64,000 nucleotides of DNA from Aquimarina aggregata (GCF_001632745.1 NZ_LQRT01000013.1:248001-312000); one strand, 5' to 3'. Positions 44,360-55,800 are shown, counted from the stretch's first letter. Made by a program: numbers and translations. Notes: a model not told the origin generated them from the letters alone.

Positions 44360-45118
44360 ATGACTCAAAAAACAGCAATTATTACAGGAGCAACTAGAGG
44401 ACTAGGAAGAGATATGGCAATTAATCTTGCCAAAGACGGAATAGATATTATCTTTTCATATAACAGTAATGAAGATAAAGCAAAAGAAGTTATTTCAGAA
44501 ATAAAATCAATTGGTCAAAAAGCCATCGCTTTTCACTTTGATGCAAATGACTACAAAAGCGGACAACAATTTATTGTTAATGCCATAGACTATTTAAAAC
44601 AAGAAACTGGTAGCCCCAATTTTGATTTTCTAATTAATAATGCTGGCACCGGGGCATTTAATTTGATATCCGACACTACAGAAAAGCAATTCAATGAAAT
44701 GATAAATGTACATCTTAAAAGTGTATATTTTTTAACTCAAAAAGCATTGTCTTATATAAATGAAGGAGGAAGAATTATTAATATATCTAGTGGCCTGACC
44801 CGTTTTAGTTTACCAGGCATGTCTGCATATGCTATGATGAAAGGTGGTATAGAAGTCTTTACACGTTATTTGGCAAAAGAATTAGGTGCACGCAAAATTA
44901 CAGCCAATGTTATCGCTCCTGGAGCTATAGCCACCGATTTTGCCGGGGGAAGTAATCGAGATAATCAAGAAAAAAGAAACATTATAGCCAATATTACAGC
45001 ATTAGGTCGTGTTGGTGAAGCCAAAGATATTGGCGGCACTGTAGCTTTTTTATGTTCTGATAGAGCAAGTTGGATTAATGGTCAAAGAATTGAAGTATCT
45101 GGAGGGATGTTAGTGTAA
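44360..45118 (+). CDS. SDR-family oxidoreductase
   Basis: 252 residues, classical short-chain dehydrogenase. Cofactor motif TGATRGLG (9-16), NNAG (residues near 93), catalytic S-(x12)-Y-(x3)-K in ISSGLTRFSLPGMSAYAMMK, and PG in VIAPGAIATDF. The gene is followed 24 bp later by an AraC-type regulator and may be its target. NAD(P) preference: the acidic residue positions are not decisive. Confidence 0.92.
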   Translation: MTQKTAIITGATRGLGRDMAINLAKDGIDIIFSYNSNEDKAKEVISEIKSIGQKAIAFHFDANDYKSGQQFIVNAIDYLKQETGSPNFDFLINNAGTGAFNLISDTTEKQFNEMINVHLKSVYFLTQKALSYINEGGRIINISSGLTRFSLPGMSAYAMMKGGIEVFTRYLAKELGARKITANVIAPGAIATDFAGGSNRDNQEKRNIIANITALGRVGEAKDIGGTVAFLCSDRASWINGQRIEVSGGMLV

Positions 45119-45142
45119 CATCTTTTACATAAATTTATACTG

Positions 45143-46060
45143 ATGAAAGAATTAAAACATTTCAAAAAAATTAGCGATTATCACAACCTAGCTAGTATAA
45201 GTGCTCCTGAACATCCATTAATTAGTTTAATAGATTATAGTAAAGTAAAATATCCATCAGATATTGATAATTTGAAATGGAGACAAGATTATTATACTAT
45301 TGGGTTAAAGCGTAATGTTGCACATAAATTCTTTTACGGTCAACAAGAATATGATTTTGACCAAGGATTAATGACTTTTGTTGCCCCCAATCAAGTTATG
45401 AGTTTAGGTAGCAATCCAAATATTAAAAATAGTAAACCCTCAGGTTGGTTGTTATTAGTGCATCCGGATTTTTTATGGAATTCACCTTTTGCCAAACAAG
45501 TAAAACACTATGATTTTTTTGGTTACAACATAAATGAGGCACTTTTTCTTTCTGAAAAAGAGGAAGTAATGATCACAGATCTTTTAAACAATATAAAGCG
45601 CGAATATGAATCTAATATTGATAAATTTAGCCAAAAAATAGTTATTTCACAGTTAGAGTTACTACTCAATTATGCCGAACGATTCTACGAAAGACAATTT
45701 ATAACTCGTAAGATCTCGAACCATCAAATATTAAATAAGTTAGAGAACGTTTTATCTGATTATTTTAAGGACGAGAATTTGATTGAAAAAGGTTTACCTA
45801 CAGTTTTATGGACTGCTAATCGTTTAAACCTTTCTTCAAATTACTTAAGTAGTATGCTCAAATCGATCACCGGACAAAGCACGCAACAACATATTCATAA
45901 TAAATTGATAGAAGAAGCTAAAGATCAATTATCAACCACATTACTTTCGGTAAGCCAAATTGCTTACAATTTGGGTTTTGAACACCCTACATCTTTTACT
46001 AAACTTTTCAAAAATAAAACAGAAATGTCGCCTTTAGAATTTAGAAAATCTTTTAATTGA
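45143..46060 (+). CDS. AraC-family transcriptional regulator
   Basis: 305 residues. N-terminal about 190 residues are a cupin-like ligand domain (MTFVAPNQVMSLGS). The C-terminal AraC domain starts at about 205 with helix-turn-helix units (LSSNYLSSMLKSITGQSTQQ; LSVSQIAYNLGFEHPTSFTK) and ends KTEMSPLEFRKSF. 24 bp after the SDR gene and on the same strand, so probably cotranscribed and controlling it. Confidence 0.9.
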   Translation: MKELKHFKKISDYHNLASISAPEHPLISLIDYSKVKYPSDIDNLKWRQDYYTIGLKRNVAHKFFYGQQEYDFDQGLMTFVAPNQVMSLGSNPNIKNSKPSGWLLLVHPDFLWNSPFAKQVKHYDFFGYNINEALFLSEKEEVMITDLLNNIKREYESNIDKFSQKIVISQLELLLNYAERFYERQFITRKISNHQILNKLENVLSDYFKDENLIEKGLPTVLWTANRLNLSSNYLSSMLKSITGQSTQQHIHNKLIEEAKDQLSTTLLSVSQIAYNLGFEHPTSFTKLFKNKTEMSPLEFRKSFN

Positions 46061-46195
46061 ATATCTGATGCTACTAGCAATATTAGTATGATTAAGTATT
46101 AGTTTTTGCATATTCAGAAAACCCTGTGGATTTCTCTATTGTTCGTTATCTTTTACTAATTTAGGCATCTCTATTATAATCAATCCTACACAAAT

Positions 46196-46951
46196 ATGAT
46201 GTACACAAATAAAAAAATAATTTGGATACTATTATTTATAAGCACTATTTGTTTCTCTCAATCGGATGAAAAGTTTTTGATGGATTTTCTAATCGAAGAC
46301 AAACTCAAACCAAAAAACACTCTATCACAATATAATAAGTTAGATTTTGTCAATTTATGGACTCAAACCAAAAATTATAATGTTTTAGGAATTATTGGAT
46401 CTAATCATCAAAGAATTAAAATAAAATTTCTATCAATTAAGAAAGACTCTATCAATTCGAATAAATATTTAGTTTCGGGCAAATCTTCAGTTAAAGAGAC
46501 AATCTGTGACTTTAAAGGAACAATAATCTTAAGAGATATAAAAGAAGTTGAAAAACTACATTTTGGAGTTGATAATGAACATCAAAACAAAGGGATTAAG
46601 TCACAAGGAGTTCTTATCGCAGATTATGAATTCAAAGAAAACAAAGATCAAAAACATAGTGGACTATTTAAGGGTAAACTCTACTCTAAGTGGTATCTGA
46701 TTTCTGACGATCGAATCGAGTATGACAATATTCAGTCGGTTGCAGATGGGTATTCAAATAATGCATTTATTGGAGTTTGGAAAAGTTACAAAACTGGAAA
46801 AGAAAAAATCTGTAATTGGGCTGACTTTCGAGTGCCAAATGCAAATCAAGATTTTGATGTTGGCGCCGGTGAATTTGGTCCAAGTGAAAAATATTATGCT
46901 AAAGGATGGGCAGATTACAAACCAATGGATACTCAAGAATGGTGGAAATAA
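46196..46951 (+). CDS. Hypothetical secreted protein
   Basis: 251 residues with a signal peptide (MYTNKKIIWILLFISTICFS). The mature region is rich in beta-strand segments (SGLFKGKLYSKWYLISDDRI) and Lys/Asp. A second ATG lies one codon in. No family recognised. Free-standing gene on the + strand. Confidence 0.7.
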   Translation: MMYTNKKIIWILLFISTICFSQSDEKFLMDFLIEDKLKPKNTLSQYNKLDFVNLWTQTKNYNVLGIIGSNHQRIKIKFLSIKKDSINSNKYLVSGKSSVKETICDFKGTIILRDIKEVEKLHFGVDNEHQNKGIKSQGVLIADYEFKENKDQKHSGLFKGKLYSKWYLISDDRIEYDNIQSVADGYSNNAFIGVWKSYKTGKEKICNWADFRVPNANQDFDVGAGEFGPSEKYYAKGWADYKPMDTQEWWK

Positions 46952-47144
46952 AGGCTGTACCTAACTATATAGATGATACAACAGCTATTTGAGAAAATTC
47001 ATTTACTTATTATGTTTTTTTAAGATAACACTATTAATTAAAAATAAATACAATATTAAATGTACAGAAAATCTAAATAACTAGGTAACATTTCATCTTG
47101 TTTCGACACTTACTTATAACGTTAATGGCCTGCACATAAATACA

Positions 47145-48452
47145 ATGCTAACATTCTATATACTTATTGCAATTTTTATAGCTTGGATTTGGGTTGATTA
47201 TTTTTTATTAATTGACATTTATGAGAAAGATAACTTAGGTTATTTAATTTTAATGTTTTTGCTAGGAGCTTCTTCTGTTCTAATTGTTTTTGGATTGGAA
47301 AAATACTTTTTAAAACACTTCAATTTTGAACTTACCAATAGTTTTATAAATGATTTTATTTATTCTGTTTTAAAGATTGGTCTAGTCGAAGAAATATCAA
47401 AACTTATACCCTTTTTAATCTTTTATAAATTATTCAAAAAACAGTTTAATGAACCTATTGATTATATCATATTTATTTCAGTTTCAGCATTAGGTTTCTC
47501 TGCAGTAGAAAACATTATATATTTTAACAGAAATGGTGCTGGTATCATAAATGGTCGTGCAATCTTATCCACTGTGGGCCACATGTTTGACACTGCGCTA
47601 ATTGGTTATGGGATTGTATTATACAAATTCAAACAAAAACCTTTAATTATTCTAATTATCTTCCTTTTTTTAGCTGCCTTTAGTCACGGCTTTTATGATT
47701 TTTGGTTGTTATATGAATCTACCAAAAAAGGAGGAATCTTTATTACAATCTTATATTTTCTTATTACTATCGAAATCTTTTCAACTATTCTAAATAACTC
47801 ATTGAACAACTCTTCTTTTTTTAACTATAAAATCGTTATAGACTCAAATAGAGTATATAAAAAACTATTGATTTATTATGGACTAGTTTATCTGCTTCAG
47901 ACAATTGTTCTTTCCTTTAGTGAAGGTTTAGAATATGCTTTAAAAGTTTTACATGGGTCAATTTATTTTACTGGTTTTATAATTGTAATCACTTCTAAAA
48001 GACTTAGTCGATTTAAGTTAATAAAAAATAGATGGAACAAAGTATCAATAAGCTTCCCTTTTACCTTTAATAATAGTGGTACAGGACTAGTTATAAAAGG
48101 AGATTCTTATAATGAATCATATATAAGTGAATTTTATAATGATTATATCCAAATTGTGCCATTATCATATCGAAACACATATCTTGGAGATATAAAAAAT
48201 GCTTACATAGAAAAAAAAATATTCTTAAAAAATGATGAAACCTTTTATTTAGCCAAAGTATATCAAGACGAGTCTAATGAAAATTTTAAAAACTATCTAT
48301 TAAAGCCAAAAACCAAAGGAAAGGTAAAAACTAATGATTCAGAATTAATCATAGGACTTCTTGATATAGGTGTAAATAATTTGGAAAATAACAAATTAAA
48401 ATTTAATGACTTTGATTTTTTAGAATGGTGCACTATTTCAAATAAAAAGTAA
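47145..48452 (+). CDS. PrsW-family intramembrane protease
   Basis: 435 residues. The membrane part (residues 1-300) carries PrsW-type motifs: E82-E-I-S-K86, the Glu in SAVENIIYF (E122), H146 in STVGHMFDT and a late His in AFSHGFYDF. PrsW proteases cleave anti-sigma factors such as RsiW. The C-terminal 135 residues are soluble. In the same frame, 77 further codons follow the TAA before the next stop, which may be a lost extension. Confidence 0.86.
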   Translation: MLTFYILIAIFIAWIWVDYFLLIDIYEKDNLGYLILMFLLGASSVLIVFGLEKYFLKHFNFELTNSFINDFIYSVLKIGLVEEISKLIPFLIFYKLFKKQFNEPIDYIIFISVSALGFSAVENIIYFNRNGAGIINGRAILSTVGHMFDTALIGYGIVLYKFKQKPLIILIIFLFLAAFSHGFYDFWLLYESTKKGGIFITILYFLITIEIFSTILNNSLNNSSFFNYKIVIDSNRVYKKLLIYYGLVYLLQTIVLSFSEGLEYALKVLHGSIYFTGFIIVITSKRLSRFKLIKNRWNKVSISFPFTFNNSGTGLVIKGDSYNESYISEFYNDYIQIVPLSYRNTYLGDIKNAYIEKKIFLKNDETFYLAKVYQDESNENFKNYLLKPKTKGKVKTNDSELIIGLLDIGVNNLENNKLKFNDFDFLEWCTISNKK

Positions 48453-48686
48453 ATAGAATCACAAATTAAAGATAACGTCTATCATTTAATCATTAGGCCC
48501 TTACAGGCAATATTAGCTAAAAGAATTTTTAACGATTTAAAAGGTAATGATTTTTATCAAAAACAGTCTGATAGTCTTGAAAAGGAAATTTATCTTCTTT
48601 TTTCAGAAAAAAAACTAAATGGAAATAAAACCTTCGAAAATTATTATAAAGAAGTTGCCGAACTAATCAGAAGCAAGGCAAAGTAA
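48453..48686 (+). pseudogene. In-frame tail after PrsW stop, or orphan fragment
   Basis: No start codon, but 77 sense codons in the same frame as the PrsW protein end at TAA 48684-48686. They encode a plausible helical peptide (QAILAKRIFNDLKGNDFYQK, ENYYKEVAELIRSKAK). It may be the C-terminus of PrsW cut by a nonsense change, or the end of another, degraded gene. Confidence 0.35.
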
Positions 48687-48689
48687 AAA

Positions 48690-50186
48690 CTATTTGTTTT
48701 TATTAAGCTGCTCTTCTAATTTGTCTGCTTTATCCTTAGCGTAGTCCAAAGTATTATCCATAGCATAACATTTTTTAAAATTCGTTAAAGCCTGTATAGA
48801 ATCCCCTTTTTCTAATAGTGCATCACCATAACTATCATACACATTTGCTGAGTTTGGATATTCATCTATGTTTAATTTGAATATTCTCAAGGACTCTTCT
48901 AAATTACCATTTTGTAATAACTGATACCCCAATTGATTAATATTACTTTCTTTCACTTCGTAGGTTAATGTATCTTTTTTTATTTCGTGATAATAGGCAA
49001 TACCTTTATCAATGTTTTCATTTAATATTTTTTCGGCTAAAACCGTTTCTCCTTTAAATTTTGGAATCTTGTACGCTTCATTTCTATTAATATTCGCAAA
49101 ACCAATCACAATATCCCGAAAATTATTATTTGAATTATTAGTTAATACAATAAACCCATTTTCGGCATCGACTTCATTATATAAATAAGTACCAAAACCT
49201 ACCCAACCTCCAGAATGAAAAACAACTCTTGGTTTGGTTTTGGATTCTATAAACCAGCCAAAACCATAGTTAGTTTCTTCTCCATTATTTAATTTTCCTG
49301 GTGTAAATGCCTCGTCTAAATACTTTTTTGGAATAATTGTATGATTAGAAAGTGCTATATTCCATTTCATCAAATCCTCTAATGTTGAGTAAATACCCCC
49401 ATCACCTCTTACATCGTTAACAATATTATAATCATTAAGTTGTAAATCTTTTTGATTCAACGCTTTTCGGTAACCAAAAACGCGATTTGGCATGTTTACA
49501 TCTGCAGCCTCTTGATATTTATACAAAATAGTGTTGTTCATTTTTAAAGGGTCTAAAATTTGTTCTTTCAAAAATTCACTAAAATGTTGTCCTGATAATT
49601 TTTCTACTATAGACGCTAAAAACAAATAACCTGTATTACTATATTCCCATTTTTCTCCAGTTTTAAAATCTAATTCTGGATTTACCCTATACATTTCTTT
49701 GATAATCTCATCGTTTCCTAATATATATCTTTTAGTAGAGTCTTCAGGTTTCCAATTCTGATCGATTAACCTTTCGTAATCGGTTAACCCAGAGGTATGG
49801 TGTAACAAGTGCCTAACTGTAATTTCTTTATATGGAAATTCGGGAAGAATGGTATTTACTTTTTGATCATAATCTAGCTTACCAGATTCTTTTAGTTTCA
49901 TGATAGCCATACCTGTAAACTGTTTACTCACAGATGCTAGACGAAATTGCGAATCTAAAGTCAAAGAATCCTTAGGGTTGATGCTTCTTAATCCCGAACT
50001 ATTTTTAAAAACAACTTCTCCTTTTTTGTATACCAATATGTTTCCCGTTGTTATCCCCTTCTGTTGAAGTTTATTCAAAAATTCTTTATAGATGTTTGTT
50101 TTAGTTTCTAGTTTGTCTTCTATTTTACAAGAAAAAAAACATGCTGTAAACAAACATAATATTACTATTTTTTTTAGTGACCCCAT
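48690..50186 (-). CDS. Serine hydrolase (beta-lactamase family) with C-terminal TPR
   Basis: 498 residues. Lipoprotein signal (MGSLKKIVILCLFTACFFSC). The beta-lactamase-like domain has S-x-x-K in ASVSKQFTGMA, YSN in KWEYSNTGYLF, and H-S-G-G in RVVFHSGGWVG. Residues about 415-495 form tetratricopeptide-like helices (LEESLRIFKLNIDEYPNSAN, ALLEKGDSIQALTNFKKCYA). Likely a periplasmic esterase or peptidase with a docking tail. Minus strand, stop facing the PrsW remnant by 3 bp. Confidence 0.9.
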   Translation of the reverse strand: MGSLKKIVILCLFTACFFSCKIEDKLETKTNIYKEFLNKLQQKGITTGNILVYKKGEVVFKNSSGLRSINPKDSLTLDSQFRLASVSKQFTGMAIMKLKESGKLDYDQKVNTILPEFPYKEITVRHLLHHTSGLTDYERLIDQNWKPEDSTKRYILGNDEIIKEMYRVNPELDFKTGEKWEYSNTGYLFLASIVEKLSGQHFSEFLKEQILDPLKMNNTILYKYQEAADVNMPNRVFGYRKALNQKDLQLNDYNIVNDVRGDGGIYSTLEDLMKWNIALSNHTIIPKKYLDEAFTPGKLNNGEETNYGFGWFIESKTKPRVVFHSGGWVGFGTYLYNEVDAENGFIVLTNNSNNNFRDIVIGFANINRNEAYKIPKFKGETVLAEKILNENIDKGIAYYHEIKKDTLTYEVKESNINQLGYQLLQNGNLEESLRIFKLNIDEYPNSANVYDSYGDALLEKGDSIQALTNFKKCYAMDNTLDYAKDKADKLEEQLNKNK

Positions 50187-50351
50187 TTTTTGATTGATTA
50201 ATTGAACACACCTAAATTACAATTAAATCTTTAATTATTTAGTAACACATTGTTATACAAGAGTAACAAACATTTTTTGCAGAATGATATTCGAGAAATA
50301 ACAAAATTATTCCATTTTATTACCTTAATAAAAACACTTTTTCCTTCTTTC

Positions 50352-50780
50352 TCATATTCCTAAGGTTGGTAAATGTTTTACGGTATGATATCTTAAAGCT
50401 GCTTTTATGCAAAATTTCAATTCCTCGGCAGGAATTTCGTCTTCCATTTGAAAGATGATAGCTCTTTTTCCTTCAAAATCAAAAGTGTTTTTAAAAATCA
50501 TTTTAAAAGTCTCTACTAATCTACTTGTACATTGAAAATACATTGCATATTGATTTGGCTTTTTTGTTTTCCAATCCATTCTTATCGTACTTCCTATCTT
50601 TGTTAAATAACTTGGTTCACCCCATTTAAGAGTTTCTTCCAACGTAGTTATTTCGTCAATTTCTTTGGCAGTGTCTATAATCAATTCACGAAGGCTAAAC
50701 ATTTTATTCCGTATAGAGTCCGGATAATTATCAAAAATCAATTTAACTTCAGGGTTCGTTATTATTTGTAAATCTTTCAT
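50352..50780 (-). CDS. DUF1801-family protein
   Basis: 142 residues. Features of DUF1801: an N-terminal helix (VKLIFDNYPDSIRNKMFSLR) followed by EETLKWGEPSYLT and YAMYFQCTS-type strands. The fold is related to small iron-chaperone/YdhG-like proteins. Function unclear. Stand-alone on the minus strand. Confidence 0.85.
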   Translation of the reverse strand: MKDLQIITNPEVKLIFDNYPDSIRNKMFSLRELIIDTAKEIDEITTLEETLKWGEPSYLTKIGSTIRMDWKTKKPNQYAMYFQCTSRLVETFKMIFKNTFDFEGKRAIIFQMEDEIPAEELKFCIKAALRYHTVKHLPTLGI

Positions 50781-51135
50781 TGGTTTTCAAATTACACTAT
50801 GTATCTTTTATAATAAGTGCTGCATTTGTATATCTTTTAAAAAAACGTTTTTTATAGTAGTAAGAAAGGTATGTTTTTTATAGAAAATACCAAATCATTT
50901 AATTTTTAGCAGATTTCTGCACCTATAAACATCATGAAGTTGTTCTACTATAATTAGCGATTCTCACGTTAAAAAACGACTACATTTTCCCCATAAAATA
51001 GTGGGTTGATTTTACACACCTGTGGAAATTCTTCACACTTTACAATAGACACTTTTACTTAAAACACTGTTTTCCAAGCATATTCAAAATGGTACTACAA
51101 TTGCTTTATCCAGAAAGGTATTAATAAAACAATTA
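50781..51135. other. Non-coding 355-bp gap
   Basis: Divergent gap between DUF1801 and the glycosyltransferase. No gene or RNA seen. It is AT-rich and likely carries the promoters of both genes. Confidence 0.5.
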
Positions 51136-52539
51136 ATGATTATGAACAAAGACCGCAACGGTATAGAAAAATTTATTTCAAACTCTTCATCTCCTTTAAT
51201 TCTATTAGGAACTTTTATATTAATGTTTGGCGCTGCATTTTCGTTCTATTTTTTGCAACCCTATTTTGAAGAAATCTATTTAGAAAGAATGAATACCGCT
51301 TGGGGAATGACCTTAATGGTAGTTGGTTTTTCTCTACTTGCCGTTAAGGTGAGTTTTTTAATCTACATACTATTTTTATATCTAAGATATAAAGTAATTA
51401 AACCTATCTCTAATAGTGAACTACCTCTTCTAACAGTAATAGTACCAGCATACAACGAAGGTGAATTAGTTTATAAGACGTTAATTAGTTTAGCTGAAAG
51501 TGATTATCCCGCTGAAAAAGTACAGATACTTTCTATAGATGATGGTAGTCAGGACGATACATGGCAGTGGATGAAAAAAGCAAAAAATGAATTAGGAAAC
51601 CGTGTTTCTATCTATCAACAACCAAAAAACAAAGGAAAAAGACATGCATTATATCGTGGATTTAACTTAGCCACAGGAGATGTATTTATAACTGTTGATA
51701 GTGATTCTATCGTTAAGAAAGATACTTTACGTATTATGGCAAGTCCTTTTATTGTAGACAAGAATTGTGGTGCAGTAGCAGGAAATGTACGTGTATTAAA
51801 CAGAGATAAAGCTTTAATACCACGCATGTTAAATGTAAGCTTTGCATTTAGTTTTGAGTTTATACGTTCTGCACAAAGTAGATTAGGATCTGTGTTGTGT
51901 ACCCCAGGAGCGTTATCTGCTTACCGTAAAGAAGCCGTTTTTAATTGTCTTCCGGATTGGATTAATCAAACTTTTATGGGACAAGTGTCAAAAATTGGAG
52001 AAGATAGAGCCATGACCAATATGATTTTAAAGCAAGGTTATAAAGTTTTATTTCAACGTAATGCATTTGTTTACACCAACATTCCTGAGCGTTATAAAAA
52101 TCTATCAAAGATGTTTATACGTTGGGAAAGAAGTAATATTCGTGAAAATATTGCAATGAGTAAATTTGCTTTTACTGATTTTAGAGATGGTTCTAAAAGT
52201 GGTACAAGAATACTATTACTAAACCAATGGTTAAAAATGACAATGGCATATCCTGGACTATTACTAATGCTATTTTTTATCGTTACGTATCCAGTATTAT
52301 TCCTTAGTTCTACACTAGTAAGCATTTTGGCTTTTTCAAGTATTCAAGCTATATTTTATGCTAAGAAACATAGTGTATCTGAAGCATTTTGGGCATACCC
52401 ATATAGTGTTTTTTACGCATTTACCTTATTCTGGATCACCCCTTATGCCATAGCCACAGCAGGAAGAAGTGGCTGGTTAACTCGTGATTTAACCAAAAAA
52501 CAACTAAAAAAACAGCAGGTTATTGCTGTATCATCTTAA
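51136..52539 (+). CDS. Processive family-2 glycosyltransferase, membrane-bound
   Basis: 467 residues. Two N-terminal helices, a GT-A domain and two or three C-terminal helices: the layout of hyaluronan/chitin/cellulose synthases and PgaC. Motifs are IVPAYNEGELV (about 103), DDGSQDD (about 136), the DxD in VDSDSIV (about 190), the catalytic EDRAMTN (about 290) and RWERSN (the Q/RxxRW equivalent, about 330). It probably polymerises and exports a sugar chain for capsule or exopolysaccharide. No partner genes nearby. Confidence 0.88.
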   Translation: MIMNKDRNGIEKFISNSSSPLILLGTFILMFGAAFSFYFLQPYFEEIYLERMNTAWGMTLMVVGFSLLAVKVSFLIYILFLYLRYKVIKPISNSELPLLTVIVPAYNEGELVYKTLISLAESDYPAEKVQILSIDDGSQDDTWQWMKKAKNELGNRVSIYQQPKNKGKRHALYRGFNLATGDVFITVDSDSIVKKDTLRIMASPFIVDKNCGAVAGNVRVLNRDKALIPRMLNVSFAFSFEFIRSAQSRLGSVLCTPGALSAYRKEAVFNCLPDWINQTFMGQVSKIGEDRAMTNMILKQGYKVLFQRNAFVYTNIPERYKNLSKMFIRWERSNIRENIAMSKFAFTDFRDGSKSGTRILLLNQWLKMTMAYPGLLLMLFFIVTYPVLFLSSTLVSILAFSSIQAIFYAKKHSVSEAFWAYPYSVFYAFTLFWITPYAIATAGRSGWLTRDLTKKQLKKQQVIAVSS

Positions 52540-52571
52540 TATATCAACCAATTTATATCTTAAAACCTAGT

Positions 52572-52603
52572 AAAGAGGCTACCTTAAAAGGCAGTCTCTT
52601 TTT
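52572..52603 (+). terminator. Terminator after GT2 gene
   Basis: Stem AAAGAG-GCTACC / GGCAGT-CTCTTT (imperfect in the middle) with an AT-rich loop and a following TTT run. 33 bp after the stop. Confidence 0.65.
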
Positions 52604-52791
52604 ATGTATAGGATATTAATAGATGAATCGTAAATATTCAAAAAGGAGGGAAACAGTTTTCTCATTCATTAAACTACGATTGCAAATAGTTGTTTACTCT
52701 CTATAAATAGAGATCGCTAAGCCAATTCCAAAAATTATATAAAAAACAAGAAACAACCTAACTTCATTTAGTTTTCTAACGGTTATTGTAC

Positions 52792-52807
52792 AGTTTTTGT
52801 CTAGTTA
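52792..52807 (+). promoter_or_regulatory. Shared 16-nt element AGTTTTTGTCTAGTTA, copy 1
   Basis: Identical to the sequence at 57952-57967. Core GTCTAGTT lies at 52799-52806, 77 bp before the start codon of the cytochrome/DUF1553 gene. Probably the binding site of a locus-specific regulator. Confidence 0.6.
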
Positions 52808-52875
52808 GAAAAACCATATTGAGCTATTCGATATCTTAATTTTGAGATCAAAATATTATCGAAAAGCAATTAATT

Positions 52876-55800
52876 ATGAAAATAAGATTTCTTCTTATAT
52901 CCTGCTTAATTTTAATACATATAGGTTGTCATCCTTCTTTACCAGAAGAAGTAGAAATATCATACAAGAGTTTACCAAAAAACATAGATTACAATATTCA
53001 CGTAAAACCTATTCTATCTGATAAATGTTTTATTTGTCATGGACCAGATAAAGCAAAGGTTTCTGCTGGACTACAATTACATACTCCAGAAACCGCTTTC
53101 TTAGAGCTACCAGAATCACCAGGTAAATTTGCAATAGATCCTGGAAATTTAAAAAAATCCGAGGTTTTTCATAGAATTTTGTCACAAGACCCTAATTTAA
53201 TTATGCCTACACCAGGTTCTTATCTTACTTTAACTGCCAACGAAAAAGCAATACTAATAAAATGGATAGATCAAGGGGCCGAGTATAAGGATCATTGGGC
53301 TTTTATTCCTGTTGTTGAACCTAAAATTCCGCAAATAGATAAAAAATACAATCCTACAAATCCTATCGATAATTTTATTCTTAAAAAATTAGAACAACAA
53401 AATATTACCCCTGCAAAAAAATCAACAAAAGAATTATTACTTCGACGGGTATCTTTAGATCTCACAGGTTTACCACCAACCAAGAAAGAAATCTTAGCAT
53501 TTACAAATGATACTTCTCAAAATGCTTATGAAAAACAAGTAGATCGATTGTTAGCATCACCACATTACGGAGAAAAAATGGCAATAGATTGGTTAGATTT
53601 AGCCAGATATGCGGATACTCATGGGTATTTTGTAGATCGATATCGAGATATGAGCCCCTGGAGAGATTGGGTGATAAAATCTTTTAATCAGAATATGCCG
53701 TATGATCAATTTGTTACTTGGCAATTGGCTGGTGATTTATTGGAGAATCCTACAAAAGAACAAATATTGGCCACTGGTTTTAATCGTTTACATCCTCAAA
53801 ATTTAGAAGGGGGTATTATTGATGAAGAATTTAGGTCCGAATATGTAGCAGATAGAACAAACGTAGTAGGTCAAGGAATTATGGGGTTAACTGTAGCTTG
53901 TGCCAAATGCCATGATCATAAATATGATCCTATCTCGCAAAAAAATTATTTTGAGTTATATAGTTTTTTTAATCAGGTAAACGAATCTGGTCAAATCCCT
54001 TGGGATTGGTCAACACCTGTACCAACACTACTTCTGCCTACTCAGGATGAAGAAAAAATGGCTGCATACATTGACAGTTTGATTCAAGAACAAGAAAAAG
54101 AACTTGAAAATGTAAAAACTAATGAATTAGATCATGTAAAAAAATGGATCTCAGAAGAGAAGTACAAAATTGATTCATTTAAAGACAGAAAGCATCTTTT
54201 AGCATATTTTGACTTTGAAAACGAAAACATCTCAAATAAACTAAATCATCAACAAAAGGGTATTATAAAAACCCAATTCACAACCAATCAAAACGTTATT
54301 CTAAAAGAAGGTTATTCTGGTAGAGGTCTACAATTTGATGGGGATTCGTGGCTTGATTTAGATAAAATAGGAATTTTTCAGCGAAGCGAAGCTTTTAGTA
54401 TTGGATTACGTATTTTCATCCCTAGAGACCTTAAAGAAGGAGTCATCTTTCATAAAGGACAAGGCACACGTCTGCATAGCTATAGAGGATATCATCTTGC
54501 TATAAAAGAAGACAATACTCTGGAACTACTTTTGGCCCATGTATGGCCAGATAATGCTATCGTAGAACTAACAAAAGAGAAAGTGCCTAGAGATCAATGG
54601 ATACAACTCACTCTTACATATGATGGCTCTAGCAAAGCTAGTGGTCTTAAAGTCTATCTAAATGGTAAGGAAATGGAGTCAAAAATAAAGATAGATAACC
54701 TATATAAAGACATTGTATTTCATAATTTTGAAGACTACATCTATTCTAAACCTATAGAACCTGGTCTACAATTAGGAGCAAGATGGAGAGGAAAAGGTAT
54801 AGCCAAAGCTATACTAGATGACCTCTTTATTTTTGATAAAGAATTAACCCAAATCGAAATCTTAAAAATAGCAGATAAAGAATCTCTAAGTTCGATTCTA
54901 AGCAAATCCAATAATGAACTTTCGAAAGAAGAATTTAACAACCTAAAAAAATACTATTTATCATCTAAATCTAAGTCTACAAAAGAAACCAAATCCTCAC
55001 TTCAAAAACTTAGAACCATGTATGCCGACAGTGTGAATGACATTCAAGAAGTCATGGTTATGAAAGAAACCCCCAAATTACGTAAAACATATATTTTAGA
55101 AAGAGGCCAGTATGACTCTCCTGGAGAGGAGGTCTTTTCAAATACTCCAGAAAGCCTCCCCTCTATGCCAAAAGATTTACCCAAAAACAGATTAGGTCTT
55201 GCCAAATGGCTTATGAATCCCAAACATCCTTTAACAGCAAGAGTAGCGGTAAATAGGTATTGGCAAAATTTCTTTGGTGCTGGTATCGTAGAAACATCTG
55301 AAGATTTTGGAAATCAAGGTTCGCTACCCACCCATCCCGAATTGCTTGATTGGCTTGCAAATGAATTTATGCAATCCAAATGGGACCTTAAAAAATTGAA
55401 TAAGTTGATAGTCATGTCTAATACCTATCAACAAGATTCTAAAGCCTCAAATCAAATCAGAGAACTAGACCCTTATAATAAATTATTGGCTCGAGGCCCT
55501 TCTAAACGACTATCAGGAGAAATGCTAAGAGATAATGCATTACTTGCTAGTGGTTTACTAAATAAAGAAATAGGAGGCGAAAGTGTAAAACCTTATCAAC
55601 CAGACGGATTATGGATTATGACACACTTACCGTATAAAAAAGATTCTGGTAAAAAATTATACAGACGAAGTTTATACACTATTTGGAAAAGAACAGCTCC
55701 AAATCCTACTATTGGAACATTTGATGCTGCAAATAGAGATATCTGTACTACCAGAAGACAAGAAACAAATACCCCATTGCAAGCTTTAGTATTACTTAAT

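Larger units (their letters stand above)
52540..52875. other. Non-coding 336-bp gap with terminator and regulatory element
   Basis: No gene seen. Holds the GT2 terminator at 52572-52603 and the motif AGTTTTTGTCTAGTTA at 52792-52807, upstream of the cytochrome/DUF1553 gene. Confidence 0.55.

Noticed and set aside
35176..50186. Antibiotic beta-lactamase function of the two serine hydrolases
   Set aside because: The motifs define the fold only; their lipoprotein signals and, in one, a TPR tail fit envelope esterase/peptidase roles equally well.
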